Shown: positions 47,900-61,049, counted from the stretch's first letter. The stretch is DNA of 64,000 nucleotides from Siphonodentalium dalli (GCA_032622095.1 CP136064.1:112642004-112706003); one strand, 5' to 3'. Translations and numbers: made by a program. Notes: a model not told the origin generated them from the letters alone.

Positions 47900-50772
47900 T
47901 AACATTAACAATGATTAGCGCACCACATATAAATGTACATTCATGGCACCGACAAACAAGATTTCATGTTCAACACTATGAAAGCGTACTGAAAACATAC
48001 AATTCGTAATTATGGTGATAAATCACGCAAATAATCCATCGATATACTCAACATCTGCTTATGTATGCATTGCATGAAATCATTGGTTATGACCAATGAC
48101 AAATAGAGTGCGTCGCCCCCTGTCATGGATGCGATCAACCAGCATCGTGTACCTTACACCGTTGCAGGGACGTGGCAACAGTATATACACTGAAAATATT
48201 GTTGACTTAACTGTTTGCTCAACAATTTGACTCCTATTACTCTTTGCTAAATATGACGTGTACCGCCTCCTCTGGTCTGATCTCACCCTCGCGCGCGCTT
48301 CGGCTACTCCATTAGCAACTTTCCTCCATTATGGAGAGCAAATATATATTTTTTGAACATTCAGGGGCGAGTAATTCGCTTACAAAATTTTCATGGCATC
48401 GTTATCGGGGTGACATGTGACCATGCCATGTAAATTTGGTCGCGTTCGGAGATAATTCACTGCAACCTGGTGTGCAACCATAAGTGGTAATACGGTGCAC
48501 CATCTTCGATTTCTTTCAAGCTACAATATGACTTACATGTGGAACAACACTTTTCGCACCTATTCAATTTGAAGCCAAGTAGTTTGCATATAAAGCACGA
48601 AATGGTTGAATTTTCGAAACCTTATCAAACTGAAATGTACAGCAAATTACGAGATACAAAACATTTGAGTTTATGTCGACCAATTTGATCAGAATTATTT
48701 GGTGTCTAGCAATGGTTTTGGTATATCGACACCATTGCAAATCAATGTACATGTACATAGATGCGTGGATAAGTAGAGGTTAAAGCGTATATCGTAGCCA
48801 TTTAACAATATAGAACGAAATCGCTGTTCATTTGACAGGTCATATATAATTGAATAGATGTATATTGTGTGTGTATGTAAATGGGAAAAAAACATTACTG
48901 CTATTGTATTGTGTTTATTTCAGGCAAGATATGCCCATATATAGTCATAATCCAACATATAATTACGAATTTTCGATATACTATATAGGTATGATTTCTT
49001 AACATAAGTTAAAGATACGGGCGGCGTTGGTGGTGGGTATGCTGTTAAAATAATCACATCCGTCAAAAACCGCCATAAACAGAAGGATTAGTAAAAATAT
49101 AGAGCCTTTGTTCTTATGTCAATCAGAAATATGGCATAAACAGTATGTTATTGTCATTTTCCCCTTTTGTTGTGTAAACGAAAGCAAAAACGTTACGTTT
49201 CCTGGTTTTTTTTTAATGTCCGGATATGGTAAACACAAAGAGCGTTATTTGTTAAGGTTTTCCTGATATGGAAATAATAAAGAGCGTTTATATCATTTGT
49301 GTGTGTTAACCAATATAATTGCACTGTGTTATATAAACTTAAGCACAACTTCTGTAACACGAGCAGTCTCTTGTTTACGTACAACATCGTACGTCTTGAC
49401 GACAATATACTATCTACGCGCTGATTATGTTTGGCATCGAGCGGAACTGTATATATTTTTGTGTTCCTTCTGTTAATGCCGATTTGGACAAATATAAATA
49501 TTTCTGCAACAAACGCCGCCCGTGCCTTTAGCCTCTGGTGTTCCTACTAGCAAGTCCACTCGTCTGCTTACAGTGTTAAATGTATTCCAAGCTACATCGA
49601 CCAACACTTATAATACACATGAAATATTGAGCAACAGTATAAAACTAGGCGGCTATCCGGGTGGATATGCTGATCTATTCGACTTGACACTGATATTAAC
49701 ACACATGGTGGTCAAATGCAGTGGATTTCTGCCAGTCATTATTCATCATCAAAGAAGCATGGAATTCCGTGCTGTCTGTATAGGCCAGAAATTCCCACCA
49801 GATGATACATTACGTAATACGAACGCCCCGATGCTTGAAGGTTGCTCAATGTGTTGAGCAGATGTTTCTGCATTGGAACGCCGGGCTTTATTAGCTTCCG
49901 TTTTGTGTCTGTCTTTCATGAAAGTTATCCGACCTCCTGATATTTTAATTATCACATAAGAAACTAGATCGCACTATCGACTTCAAATGAGCCTTCTCAA
50001 ATTAAATTATATTGTGTATATATGTCACAAGTTAACTTTTTTATATGTATATACATGTATTGTACAATAATGGTCCCCATATTTGGAGGAATAAATATCT
50101 CTCTCGTGGTATGGCATTACACCTGAATGGTAAGCCCTAATGAATTAAACCAAACGGATCAGATTAATGGCAATGACATATAACAGGCAAGTATATTATT
50201 TATATTGTAAATACTGTTCATATATTATAATGTATCATTTGAAAATTTATGATGTAAGTCATGCATGTTCATAAATGTAATATATGTTATCTTAATATCT
50301 ATGTATTATTGGTCGATAAGATTAAACAAATTGAATTGACCGGTGGAATAGAAAGTAGATTGCAGGACTGGGAAGTATATCATATATACGCAAATTTGAG
50401 AACGTTCTAAACATTCATAAAATGGCAGTTAAAACAGTTTTTAAAAAACTCTTGCCAGTGTGACTCCCACCCCCCCCCCACCCCCCCATATTGCGTGCAA
50501 ACAACAGTCGCTATCTTGGAACAGCATACCACAACTATAAGCACTGATCTCAGGTTATAATATGAAAGGATCAATTGTGTTAATGCCATACTGACTAATA
50601 TTATTGCCAAAATTAATGCTGTGCCAGCGTAACACAACACAGCCGACCCATAACTATAATTATACAGTATTTCTCGCATTGTCGTTTATTTGTATGCCGT
50701 GATAATGGGTGGCTGAACACAACAGTCGGCTAAAGGTACTCAATCCGAATTAACGCTCGCAAATATGTCGAT

Positions 50773-50774
<2 letters not shown>

Positions 50775-50833
<59 letters not shown>
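50775..50833. repeat. (TA)29 microsatellite, probable LINE tail
   Basis: An uninterrupted TA run that directly abuts AGCTTTATTAACC on its right. On the minus strand this reads GGTTAATAAAGCT(TA)n, the expected 3' end of the LINE remnant at 50834-51540. Confidence 0.9.
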
Positions 50834-51540
50834 CTTTATTAACCTCCATTCACGGAGATCATACACCAATACATTGTATGTGTTGTATAAACGAATTGGA
50901 GCGTTTTGTACACATAAAGGTGAGAGTGGTATTTAAAAACATTATTTAGTATATATACAAACAACATTTGAGCATAGAAAATGGCGGCAAAAAGTAACAA
51001 CACTGAATTCCAGTACATTACAGCAGTATGAGCCGTATATATGGTCTATGTACCATATTAGAGTTTGATCACATATAGATACGGAAAGTGTATATCGCAT
51101 GCGTATAGATGTTGATCTTATGTTCACTAAGCCATGCTCCTTTTCACCCTCAAACATTTTAATGTCAACAAGACTTGCTTTTCTGGCAGGCAGCAAGCAC
51201 ACGCAAGCAATCGGGTATAGTCTTAACGGGCATTGTTTCGTAAAAGTTGGCATCCTTTGTACATGAATTTCGCGGCGAATGTGAGAATATCTCCCCGAGC
51301 ATTGATGACAACGAGTGGAGGAACGAAGGCTGTGCCGCCGATTAGGAAGTCACATAGATGGTTTTGCGAGAGTGAATCGAGAAACATAAAACATTCTACC
51401 CCAAAGAAGTCAATGGTGATTGACCAGAAAATGTATCTCAATTGATGCATGTCTGGCACATTACATGTAAATAATACATGTTCAATTTATTTGTGATACG
51501 TTGATCTGCAGGCACCGCAATTCGAGTTGTTATTGAACAT
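50834..51540 (-). pseudogene. 5'-truncated LINE remnant with zinc-binding C-terminus
   Basis: The frame near the right end contains CGACRS (CxxC at 51508-51519), an in-frame stop at 51487-51489, then IEHVLFTCN (HxxxxC), and continues from Met at 51459 to 51223. The C-x2-C ... H-x4-C spacing with EHVLF is the zinc-binding domain at the C-terminus of many LINE reverse transcriptases. The polymerase domain is missing. A further frame at 50942-51253 probably belongs to the 3' part. The 3' end carries TTAATAAAG and the TA-repeat tail. Confidence 0.6.
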
Positions 51541-51548
51541 CGATCTGG

Positions 51549-51885
51549 CTTTTCAAAAAATGTTGTTGTTGGAATCGGATGATATGGGGACCATCGAATC
51601 GGATTGAGTACCTTTAATCTGGTGGAGGAAATAAACCGGGGATCAATCCACGTTCTTCCTCAGAATATTGCTTCATTGCCGCGAGATATGCCACTACTGT
51701 GATCTCAATGGCGAGGCATGACAATTGTGCCAGTATGACAACTGAAGCGGCATTTCAAAAAATGTTGTTGTTGGAATCGGATGATATGGGGATCATCGCA
51801 TCGGATTGAGCACCTTTAAATTGGGTGGAGGTAATAATTCGGGTTCAATCCACGTTCTTCCTCAGAATATTGCTTCAATGCAGCG
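51549..51885. repeat. Direct repeat pair flanking a LINE-derived fragment
   Basis: A 132-bp block (TTTTCAAAAAATGTTGTTG, then GGATGATATGGGGA ... CACGTTCTTCCTCAGAATA) at 51549-51680 recurs at 51752-51885. The 70 bp between them (ATGCCACTACTG...GGCGAGGCATGACAATTG) match part of the second LINE near 52593-52640. Confidence 0.75.
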
Positions 51886-52114
51886 AGGAATTATAATATG
51901 ATATTTATTAGCATAAAACACTCATGTGAGCCGTATGCATTACATAATAATAAGACATATAATTTACACATACATAGTTCATATAATAAACTTTCCACAT
52001 ATTCATACTACAGTTATACAATGACTTAGTAGAGCTCAATAATATAAGCATGCAAATAAACTGTATGCAGGCCTATGATATCGTGTGGAATAGAAATTAA
52101 TTATTAATTTATTC

Positions 52115-52721
52115 ATCAACTTCGGGCTTCTTTTCTCATTTCAAAGAATTCTTTGAAAGCTCGACTGATCACATTACTTGTATTTGGTTGGTCGTTTCGC
52201 ATTATGTATATGTATTTTGAGATACTACTGGCCCTTAGAAATTTAGTGATTCATATAGGCCTTTTTCTCAATTTGTCGTATTTGATACAATGGAGAACAA
52301 AATGCTTCTCGTCTTCCACTGAGTTAGTATTGCACATCTTGAATATCCGATCATTGGCTGGCGTCGGTGGGCGTTTGTGTTGGCCTTTTTCTATTTCTAA
52401 TGAATGACAGCTGATTCGAAGTCTACATAATTGTTCACGGTCTTTGATAGAAATTGTATGTATTAGATATGGTTCGAGTCGAAAAATGGTTTTGAATTGT
52501 TTGTATGGCCTTCGTTTACTGTGTGGATCGTCTGCACTGATAATATACTTATTTATATATTCATCCTTCAATCGGTCTGTGACGAGATTAATATATGCCA
52601 CTACTGGGGTATCAATGGCGAGGCAGCTGCCAGTATGCCCTGTGGAGCAGCTTGAAACTAAATCAGTTACATTAATTAGTCCTGAATAGACAATAATGAT
52701 TTGACGGTTAAGGCGCTGCAT
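52115..52721 (-). pseudogene. LINE reverse-transcriptase C-terminal remnant (second family)
   Basis: A 156-codon open frame (52251-52721) with the hallmarks of a LINE C-terminus. A YKQFKTIFRLEPYL segment is followed by LCRLRISCHSLEIEKG, then RPPTPANDRIFKMCN and EDEKHFVLHC, i.e. the zinc-binding C...H-x4-C and its flanking R/LRI-x4-LEIE-x-G. After a frameshift near 52176-52250 the expected tail (AFKEFFEMRKEAR, stop at 52115-52117) appears in another frame. The polymerase part is not present upstream. It differs from the remnant at 50834-51540. Confidence 0.75.
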
Positions 52722-54364
52722 GACGTCGCTTCTAATGGCTCATACTTTGGTCTCCCAGGGTCGATGGAAAAATTATAATAAGCTGATTGTGTCATAACGT
52801 GAACAGACGAAAGGCCAAATTTCAATTTGGTCACAACGTCACAGTCTTTGGTCAAACGCCACCTATTTTAATCACAGATTCTGACCCGCTTTACGTCATC
52901 CAAATAGGTATAATTTGGGGAAACTATTATGTCATGTACAAAAGACTTATTCGCGATATCGAATTTAGAAGCAATAAAGAGCGTTTCTATGCCATTTGTA
53001 TGCCATTTGACTGATGTATGTGAATATGTTAGAATAGGGCCCTTCGGTCATTTCACATTTAACAATTAAAGCTGAAATGTCTAGAGTAAGCACGCGTGAC
53101 ATTTTTTCTCTCGAAACAACTCCAAAATCCGACTCGAATAAATAACCAACAACCACATGCGTGTAATTGGCCCTCGTGCCACTTATCCCACCCGATCACA
53201 TCAAACCGAAGCCAATCAGGTTTATATGCGCTTATTTTATTAGAGATATGATAAGGTACGGGAGCTTCCACGTTCGTTCTGACTTCACATCGCCATCATT
53301 GGCTCATTTAGTAACTTCTACAGTCGTTCCGGGTCTGTATAATCAGGGGGAGTTTCCTGCAATATGTCCATTAACCACTAAAAAGTTATTGAAGAACACA
53401 CTGATAAAATACACATATTCATTGCAAGTGGCAGAAACACAACGAAACTGACTTTTGTTCCTTCTGGCTATTTTCCCGTGAAATAAATATAGGTATAAAT
53501 ACACGAAATACTATTATGATGACTATATATGCCATAAACAAACGACTTATTCTAGATATAGAATATAGAAAAGTCGAGATCAGCACGAAGCAGTAAAAAG
53601 CGTTCGTTGCTAACACATTTATGGTATGGATACAGATAGGTAATTTTAATGATTTTTGTCATGTAGTTAGACACCCGATCAAATACCACTCACTCCTTTT
53701 AAAATTGTTATTTCAAATTTATTTCTATGTATATAAAGCACAGGACGCTTTTTCTTGAAACAAACCCAAAATCCGACCTACCCAAATGGCCGACAACCAA
53801 ATGGGTGCAATTGGCCCAGCGTACCAATTATCTGCCCCATGACATATTTTGTCAAAATGTTAGAATAGGGCTCTTCTTTCGTTACATATTTCGTCAACAA
53901 CATCATGGTGGCCGCGGACCAAGGTTCTACGATAAATGCCAAATAGGGTCAAGCAATTGGTATGTTATAGGTTGTTTCTAAGCCGAAGATACATCAAAAC
54001 ACACCCGATCAACTCAAACACCAGGGGGGGTTCAAATATCGCACCCATGCCATTTATGGTCCCCTTGTACGATTTAGTGAAATCAAAGGATGCTGATGGA
54101 TGGCCCCACGACGATGCGCGTGCCACTATGCCCTGGGGATCCGCGTTACACTAAATCAAATACATTAACTAATCCCTTAGTGTATCATTTGCCAATTAAG
54201 CCGCGGCATATCATTAATTGTAATCTCTCATGCTCAGGTTTCCCAAAAGTCGATGGAATAATTCAGTTGAAACCGTGTACATTGAGTTGTCGGTATTATT
54301 CTCATAACGTCACACCGATAGAAATGTCACATTTCAGAACTGTGTCTGGCATACACGAACATCA
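52722..54364. repeat. Diverged dispersed repeat flanking the minisatellite
   Basis: Pieces recur within the window: 52590-52830 resembles 54095-54310. 53250-53345 (GGTACGGGAGCTTCCACGTTCG...) resembles 60310-60405 and 60795-60890. 53845-53990 resembles 60535-60700 (TAGAATAGGGC, GGTCAAGCAATTGG). No gene; open frames do not persist between copies. Confidence 0.5.
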
Positions 54365-56105
54365 TACCCCGTGCTACCCTGAGGGGGTGAAAATGGGGTA
54401 TGTACCATCTTCGAGAACCGTAGGGTAGGGGTTTCGACCGATTTGACTGCATGGGTGGGTAGCCCGCCCCACATACCACACAGAAACTCCCATCCCCACC
54501 CATTACCCACGGGGGTGCCACCCCGATTGGGTAACAATTGGGTATGGACCATTTTCGAGAACAGTATTGGATTTAAACCGATTTGACGGCACGGTGGGTG
54601 GCCCACCCCAAATACTCCCTAGAAACAACCGACTCCCTTCCAATCACTTCGGGGTATGGACCATTTTCGAGAACAGTAAGGATTTGGACCGATTTGACGG
54701 CATGGGTGGGTCCCATATAACTCTCAGAAACACTCCAAATCTCTACCCAATCACCCCGGGTGTTACCACGCGAAGGGGTGAAATGGGGTATAAACTATTT
54801 CCAAGAACGGTAAGGATTTCGACCGATTTGACGGCATGGGTGGGTGGCTCGTCCCAAACACCCATAGAGACGACAGACCCCCACACAGCAAACCCGGTGA
54901 TTGCCACCCCGAAGAGGTGAAAATGGGATATGGACCATTTTCGAGAACAGCATCGACCATTTTCGAGAACGGTACAGATTTCGACCAATTTGACGGAACG
55001 GTTCGGTGGCCTGACACAAACACACCGAGCCCAACCTATCACCACCGGGGGTATAAACCATATGAAATGGGGTATAAACCATTTTCAAGAACAGTTGGGA
55101 TTTCGACCGATTTGATTGCATGCTGGGTGGGTGGCCCGCCCCAAATACCTACTAGAAACATCAGACTCCCCAGTCATCACCCCCGGGTGGTGACAACAGA
55201 AGGGGTGAAAATGGGGGATGAACCATTTTCGAGAACGGTAAGTATTTCGACCGATTTGACGGCATGGGTGTTCGCTCGTCGCAAATACCCCCTATAGACA
55301 CCAGACCCCCGCCCATCAACAACGAAGAGGTGAAAATGGGGTATGGACCATTTTCGAGAACAGTATCGACCACTTTCCAGAACGGTAAGAATTTCGACCG
55401 ATTTGACGGCATTTGTGGGTGGCCCGCCCCAAATACCCCCTAGAAACACCAGACCCATCCCATCAACCTCTGGGGTTGGCACCCCGAAGAGGTGAAAATA
55501 GGTTATGGACAAATTTCGTGACGGCATGGGTGGATGGCCCGCCCCAAATACCCCATAGAAACACCCCAGCCACACCACCCCGGGAGTGACACCCCGTAGG
55601 TGTGAAAATAGTGTATGGACCATTCTCGAGAACGGTAAATATTTTTACCGATTTAACGGCATGGGTGGGTGGCCCGCCCCAAATACCCAATAGAAACACC
55701 CGACCCCCACCAATCACATTGGGTGTGCGACCCAGGGGGGGGGGTGAACATGTGGTATAGACAACTTTCGAGAATGGTAATAATTTCAACCGATTTGACC
55801 GCGTGTGTGTGGGTGCCCCACCCTAAATTCACAATTTAAACACCAATTTGAAACACCCCCACCCATCACCCCGAGGGGGTACAAATGGTGTTTGGACCAT
55901 TTTCGAGAACGGTAAGGTTTTCAACCGATTTGACGACATGGGTGTGTGTCCCGCCCATATACCTCCCAGAAACACCCGACCCCCCGCCCATCACCCCGGG
56001 GGTGCCACCCAGAGGGTAGGAATTTAGACCGATTTGACGGAATGGGTTGGTGGTCCACCCCAAATACCACATAAAACACCCCGACCACCCACCCATCAAC
56101 CCGGG
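54365..56105. repeat. GC-rich minisatellite, unit about 138 bp, left part
   Basis: Degenerate tandem units each containing GGGGTATGGACCATTTTCGA, GGATTTCGACCGATTTGACG, a GGGTGGGTGGCCCGCCCC block, AGAAACACCC, CATCACCCCGGGGGTGCC and AGGGGTGAAAATGGGG. Spacing between ACCGATTTGACGG landmarks is 103-140 bp here. About 12 units. Open frames through the repeat are translation of the repeat. Confidence 0.9.
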
Positions 56106-56885
56106 CCCTATACTATAGAACACAATTATTGTAATCACAAGCTTCAGTGGGGCACACAAAAGGTGTCGATTACCATAGACCTCCACTCTTATTCTAACAG
56201 TGTATAGGCGACTTCTTGTAATTCCGCTTTCACATGCATGTTGACCAATAAAATAATTGGTGACCAATAAAATAATAAGTTTTTCACATGTGACTTGATT
56301 GACCAATGAAAAAATGAGTCCTCGGAGACACTCATTGAGATGTTATCGCTAGTGCATGGGTGAGCCGTGTTCAATTTGATTAGTGGTAATCGGTATCCTT
56401 TAAATAATCGCCCAGTGAGTACACCGCAACCGTTCGTGCATTGTGTTATATTTCATCAATGGTTATCGTCTGTTCCAACAATTCAAGTCGTACGATGTAT
56501 TTAATTTCTAGTTGGTTTGTCATTCAGAATCGCTGCAGTATTCTATTGATAATATGTACAAGAGACGTGGCTAGAAGGTCTCAGGTGCAGGTTTAAACTC
56601 CAAGTTGTGTACCCACAAAGGAGACCCTCTAACAACATCCCTGCACGAATGTCATAATTGGTCAATACTCCAATACAGACTTTAGGTTGTTTGCCACGAG
56701 ACAACCGCTTGATTGCCGCAGTGTGAATGCCATTCTGATCAAACCCAATCACCCATCGGCAATGAGCCCACATGCACACGGGTATAATATACACTATTAC
56801 AATACAGTGGTCTATTGCACTTGCCCGCCTCCTGTGTACCTCCCTTAACCTTGTGATTACAATTATTATGGTCCATAGTACAAGG
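56106..56885. mobile_element. 780-bp inverted-repeat (MITE-like) transposon inside the minisatellite
   Basis: The ends are inverted repeats of 36 bp (56106-56141 and 56850-56885) matching at 30 positions, with core AATTGTAATCACAAG. Outside, minisatellite units are cut at CCCGGG on both sides; since the site is palindromic the target duplication (5 or 6 bp) is ambiguous. There is no transposase. A minus-strand frame (56543-56899) has a protein-like middle (VIGFDQNGIHTAAIKRLSRG) of unknown origin. The superfamily cannot be decided by eye. Confidence 0.75.
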
Positions 56886-59800
56886 CCCCGGGGTGCCACC
56901 CCATGGGTGTTAAATGGGGTATGGACAATTTTGGAGAATGGTAAGGATTTCGAGCGATCTGCCCCAAATACCCCCTAGAAACAGCACAATGCCCCATCCA
57001 TCACCCCGCGGGTGCCACCCGAAGGGGGTAAAATGGTGTAAGGTAAGGATTTCTACCGATTTGACGGCCTGGGTGGTGGCCCGCTCCAATTATCCCCTAG
57101 AAACACCCCGACCCCACCCATTTCCCCGGGGTGGCACCCGAGGGTGTGAAAATGGGGTATGGATCATTTTCAAGAACGGTAAGGATTTTTTCCGATTTGA
57201 CGGCATGGGTATGTGGCCCGCCCCAAATACCCATCAGAAACACCCGGCCTCCAACCATCAGCTCAATGGTGCCACCCCGAGGGGTGAAAATGGGGTATGG
57301 ACTATTTTCGAGAACGGTAAGAATTAGCACCGATTTGACGGCGTGGGTGAGTGGCCCGCCCCAAGTACCCCATAGAAACAACCCGAACCACCAATCACCT
57401 CATGGGGTGCCACCCCATGGGGTGAACATGGGGTATGGACATTTTTTCGAGGAGAGTAATAATTTCCACTGATTTGACGGCACGGTGAGTGGCCCACCTC
57501 AAGTACACCATAGAAACACACCGATGCCATACCAATCACCTGCGGGGGTGCCACCCCGATGAGGTGAAAATGGGGTATGGATCATTTTCGAGAACGGTAA
57601 GGATTTCGACCGATTTGACGGCATGGGTGGGTGATCTACCCAAAATACAATAGAAACTCCCGGATCACCCACCCATCACCCGGGTTGCCACCCGATGAGG
57701 TGAACATGGGGTAAGGACCATTTTCGAGAACGGAAAGGATTTCGCCCGATTTGATGGCATGTGTGATGGCCCACCACAAATAACCCCTAGAAACACGCCG
57801 ACCCCCGAGGCATCAACCCCAGTGGCTGCCACCCCAAGGGGTGAACATGGGGTATGAACCATTTTTGAGAACGGTAAGGATTTCGACCGATTTGATGGCA
57901 TGGGTCGGTGGCTTGCCCCAAATAACCCCTATGAACACCCGATTCCCAAGCCATCACCACAGGGTGGGTGGCCCGCCCTGAATACCCACTAGAAAAACCA
58001 CACACCCACCCATCACTCCGGTGGGGGTGCCACCATAGGGAGTGAAAATGCCGTATGGATTTGACGGCATGGGTGGGTGGCCCGCCCAAATACCACCTAG
58101 AAATACCCGACTCCCACTTATCACACCGGTGGTGCCACTCCGCAGGGGTGAACATGGGGTATGGACAATATTCGAGAATGGTAAGGATTTCGACCGATTT
58201 GACGGCGTGGGTGGCTGGCCCGCCACAAATACCTCATATAAATACCCGAACCCGACATCACCCCTGGGTGGTGCCACCCGAAGGGGTGAAAATGGGGTAT
58301 GGACCTTACTCGAGAACGGTAAGAATTTCCACAGATTGGACGCCATGAGTGAGTGTTCCGCCCAAGTAACCCAAAGAAACACGTCGATACCCCACCAATT
58401 ACCTCATGGGGGATGCCACCCCAGGGATGAACATGGGGTATGGATAATTTTCGAGAAGGGTAAGAATTTAGACCGATTTGACGGCATGGGTGGGTGGCTC
58501 GCCCAAAATACCCCCTAAAAACACCCGACCCCACCCATCACCCGGGGTGCCACCCAGGGGGTGAACATGTGGTATATACAACTTTCGAGAAGGGTAAGAA
58601 TTTCAACCGATTTGACCGCAGGTGGTGAAAATGGGGTACGGACCGGTGTGGATTTCGACCGATATCACGGCTTGGGTGGTTGGCCCGCCCCAAATACCCA
58701 TAGACACACCATACCCCCACCATCACTCGGGGGTGCCACTTCGATGGGGTAAAATGTTGGTAGCCCGCCCCAAATACCACCGATTGGACGACACGGATGG
58801 GTGGCCCGCCCCAAATTCCATCTACAAACACCCCGAACCCGACCGATCACACCGGGGGTGACACTCCGTATGGGTGTAAATGGGGTATGGACAATATTAG
58901 ATAAGGATTTCGACCGATTTAATGGCATGGGTGGGTGGCCCGCCCCAAATACCACCTATACATTCACCGAACCCATCTATCACCCCTGGGGGGTGCCACC
59001 CCGAAGGGGTGAATGGGGTATGGACCATTTTCGAGAACGGTGAGAATTTCCACCCATTTGACGGTATGGGCGAGTGACCGCCCAAGTACTCCATAGAAAC
59101 ACACTGACCCCCCCCCCCCCCCACCAATCACCTCCATGGGGTGCCACCGAAAGGTGAACATATGGTATGGACAATTTTCGCGAAGGGTATGAATTTTGAC
59201 AGATTTTACGTCATGTGTGGGTGGCCCGCCTCAAATACCACCTAAAACACCGACCCCACCCATCACCCCGGGGGTGCCACCCCGATGAGGTGAAAATAGA
59301 GTATGGTCCTTTTTTCGAGAACGGTGAGGATTTCGACCGATTTGACGGCCAAAAATACACTAGAAACTCATGGATCCCCCACCATCACACCCGGTGTGCC
59401 ACCCGGAGGGGGGGGGGGGTAAAAACGGTATGGACCATTTTTAAAACGGTAAGGATTTCGACCGATTTGGTGGCATGGGTGTGTGGCCAGCCCCAAAAAC
59501 CTACTAGAAACACCCGGACACAACCTATCACCCCGGGGGTACCACAACGTAAGGACCATTTTCGAGAACCGTAGGGATTGCGACCGTTTGACGGCATGGG
59601 TGGGTGGCCCACCCCAAATACCCCATAGGAACACCCGAACCCCCATCCATCACCCTCGGGGTGTGCCAACCGATGGGGTTAAACTGGGGTATGGACCAGT
59701 TACGAGAAAGGTAAGGATTTCAACCGATTTGACGGCATGGGTGGGTGGCCCTCCCAAATACTCATGGAAACACCCGACCCCCACCCATCAACCCCAGGGG

Positions 59801-60290
59801 TGCCACCCGAGGGGGTTAAAATGGAGTAAGGACCATTTTCGAGAAAGGTAAGGAATTCGATCGATTTAATGGCATGGGTGGGTGGCCCGCCCCAAATAGC
59901 CCATATAAAGACCCCGACCCCGCACGTCACCCACGGGAGTGCTACCCGGAGGGGGTGAAAATGGGGTATGGACATCTTCGAGAACCGTAGGGGTTTCGAC
60001 CGATTGGGCTGCATTGGTTGGTAGCCCGCCCCAAACACCACCTAGAAACACCCCAACCCCCACCCATCACCCACGGGGGTGCCACATCGATGGGGTAACA
60101 ATGGGGTATGGACCATTTTCGAGAACAGTAGTGATTTAGACCCATTTGACGGTATTTGTGGGTGGCCCACCCCAAATACCCCATAGAAACACCCGAACCC
60201 CCATCCATCACCCTCGAGATGTGCCACCGAGTGGGTTAAACTGGGGTATGGACCAGTTTCGAGAAAGGTAAGGATTTCAACCGATTTGCG
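56886..60290. repeat. GC-rich minisatellite, unit about 138 bp, right part
   Basis: About 24 further units, most regular at 57190-57900 where landmarks are 135-141 bp apart. A C14 run at 59109-59122 and a G-rich run at 59406-59419 lie within. Each unit has the self-complementary CCCCGGGG and a strongly C-rich/G-rich strand bias in places. No gene. Confidence 0.9.
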
Positions 60291-60945
60291 TCTCTCACCA
60301 AGACAAATATGTTAAGGTATGGCAACTTCCATTTTCGTTCTGGCCTTTCATCGCCACGATTGGCGCATTTGTTGAACTTCCATAGTCGATCCGGGACTGT
60401 ATAATCAAACTCAAATCGACTTACATATTATAAGTCATTATTATTACGAAGTTGAATTTTTGTGGGATCTTTTTATTTTTGGGACCAACCAACACAGGAA
60501 ATCATTCGAAGTGCTAGTATAGGATATCTTTTCGAAAGACCAATTTATGTCAAAATATTACAATAGGGCCCTTCGGCCAATTCACATCTGACCACTAAAA
60601 CAATATGACGACCGTCGCCCAATGTTGTTCGAATAAGACCAAATATGGTCACACAAATGGTTCCTTATGGTGCCACTAAGTCGAGGACAATTCAAAACCA
60701 CACACGCACCCGAGTGGGTTAAACTGGGGTATGGACCAGTTTCGAGAAAGGTAAGGATTTCAACCGATTTGGGTCTCTCACCAAGACAAATGTGTTGATG
60801 TATAGCAACTTCCATTTTCGTTCTGGCCTTTCGTCGCCACGATTGGCGCATTTCTTGGACTTGTATAGTCGATCCGGGACAGTATAATCAAACTCAAATC
60901 GACTTAAATATTATAAGTCATTATTATTACGAAGTTGAATTTTTG
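60228..60945. repeat. Long direct repeat (about 235 bp, offset 481) ending the minisatellite
   Basis: 60228-60465 and 60708-60945 match closely: GAGTGGGTTAAACTGGGGTA (a minisatellite unit end), TCTCACCAAGACAAAT, TTCCATTTTCGTTCTGGCC, and AAGTCATTATTATTACGAAG. The minisatellite sequence is thus physically part of this dispersed element. 60946-61049 is AT-rich linker with no gene. Confidence 0.8.
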
Positions 60946-61049
60946 TTTTTATATAAAATTGGATAAATACCAACATCCCATCCGATCTATGGACGGGACA
61001 TTCTATGTAGCACTCTACACTGCCTTTTAGTGTTTCGACCTATTTTGTC

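Larger units (their letters stand above)
44212..50774. other. Low-copy AT-rich region without a convincing gene
   Basis: Begins with a GC-rich patch (44230-44350), then AT-rich DNA. Local features are a partial repeat of TGCTAATTTG...GATGCTGGTGGG at 45980-46010 and 46390-46415, a 28-30 bp tandem duplication at 47838-47899, and a C-rich run at 50468-50487. Open frames up to 111 codons (e.g. plus strand 49522-49857, minus strand 50407-50679) show no family features. One possible exon and one possible promoter are listed separately. Confidence 0.5.

Noticed and set aside
52153-52407. Plus-strand ORF at the second LINE
   Set aside because: Antisense shadow of the LINE C-terminal remnant, which has clear motifs on the minus strand.
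54365-60290. Many ORFs of 60-158 codons in the GC-rich minisatellite
   Set aside because: All read the same low-complexity repeat in different frames; no start or domain is conserved.
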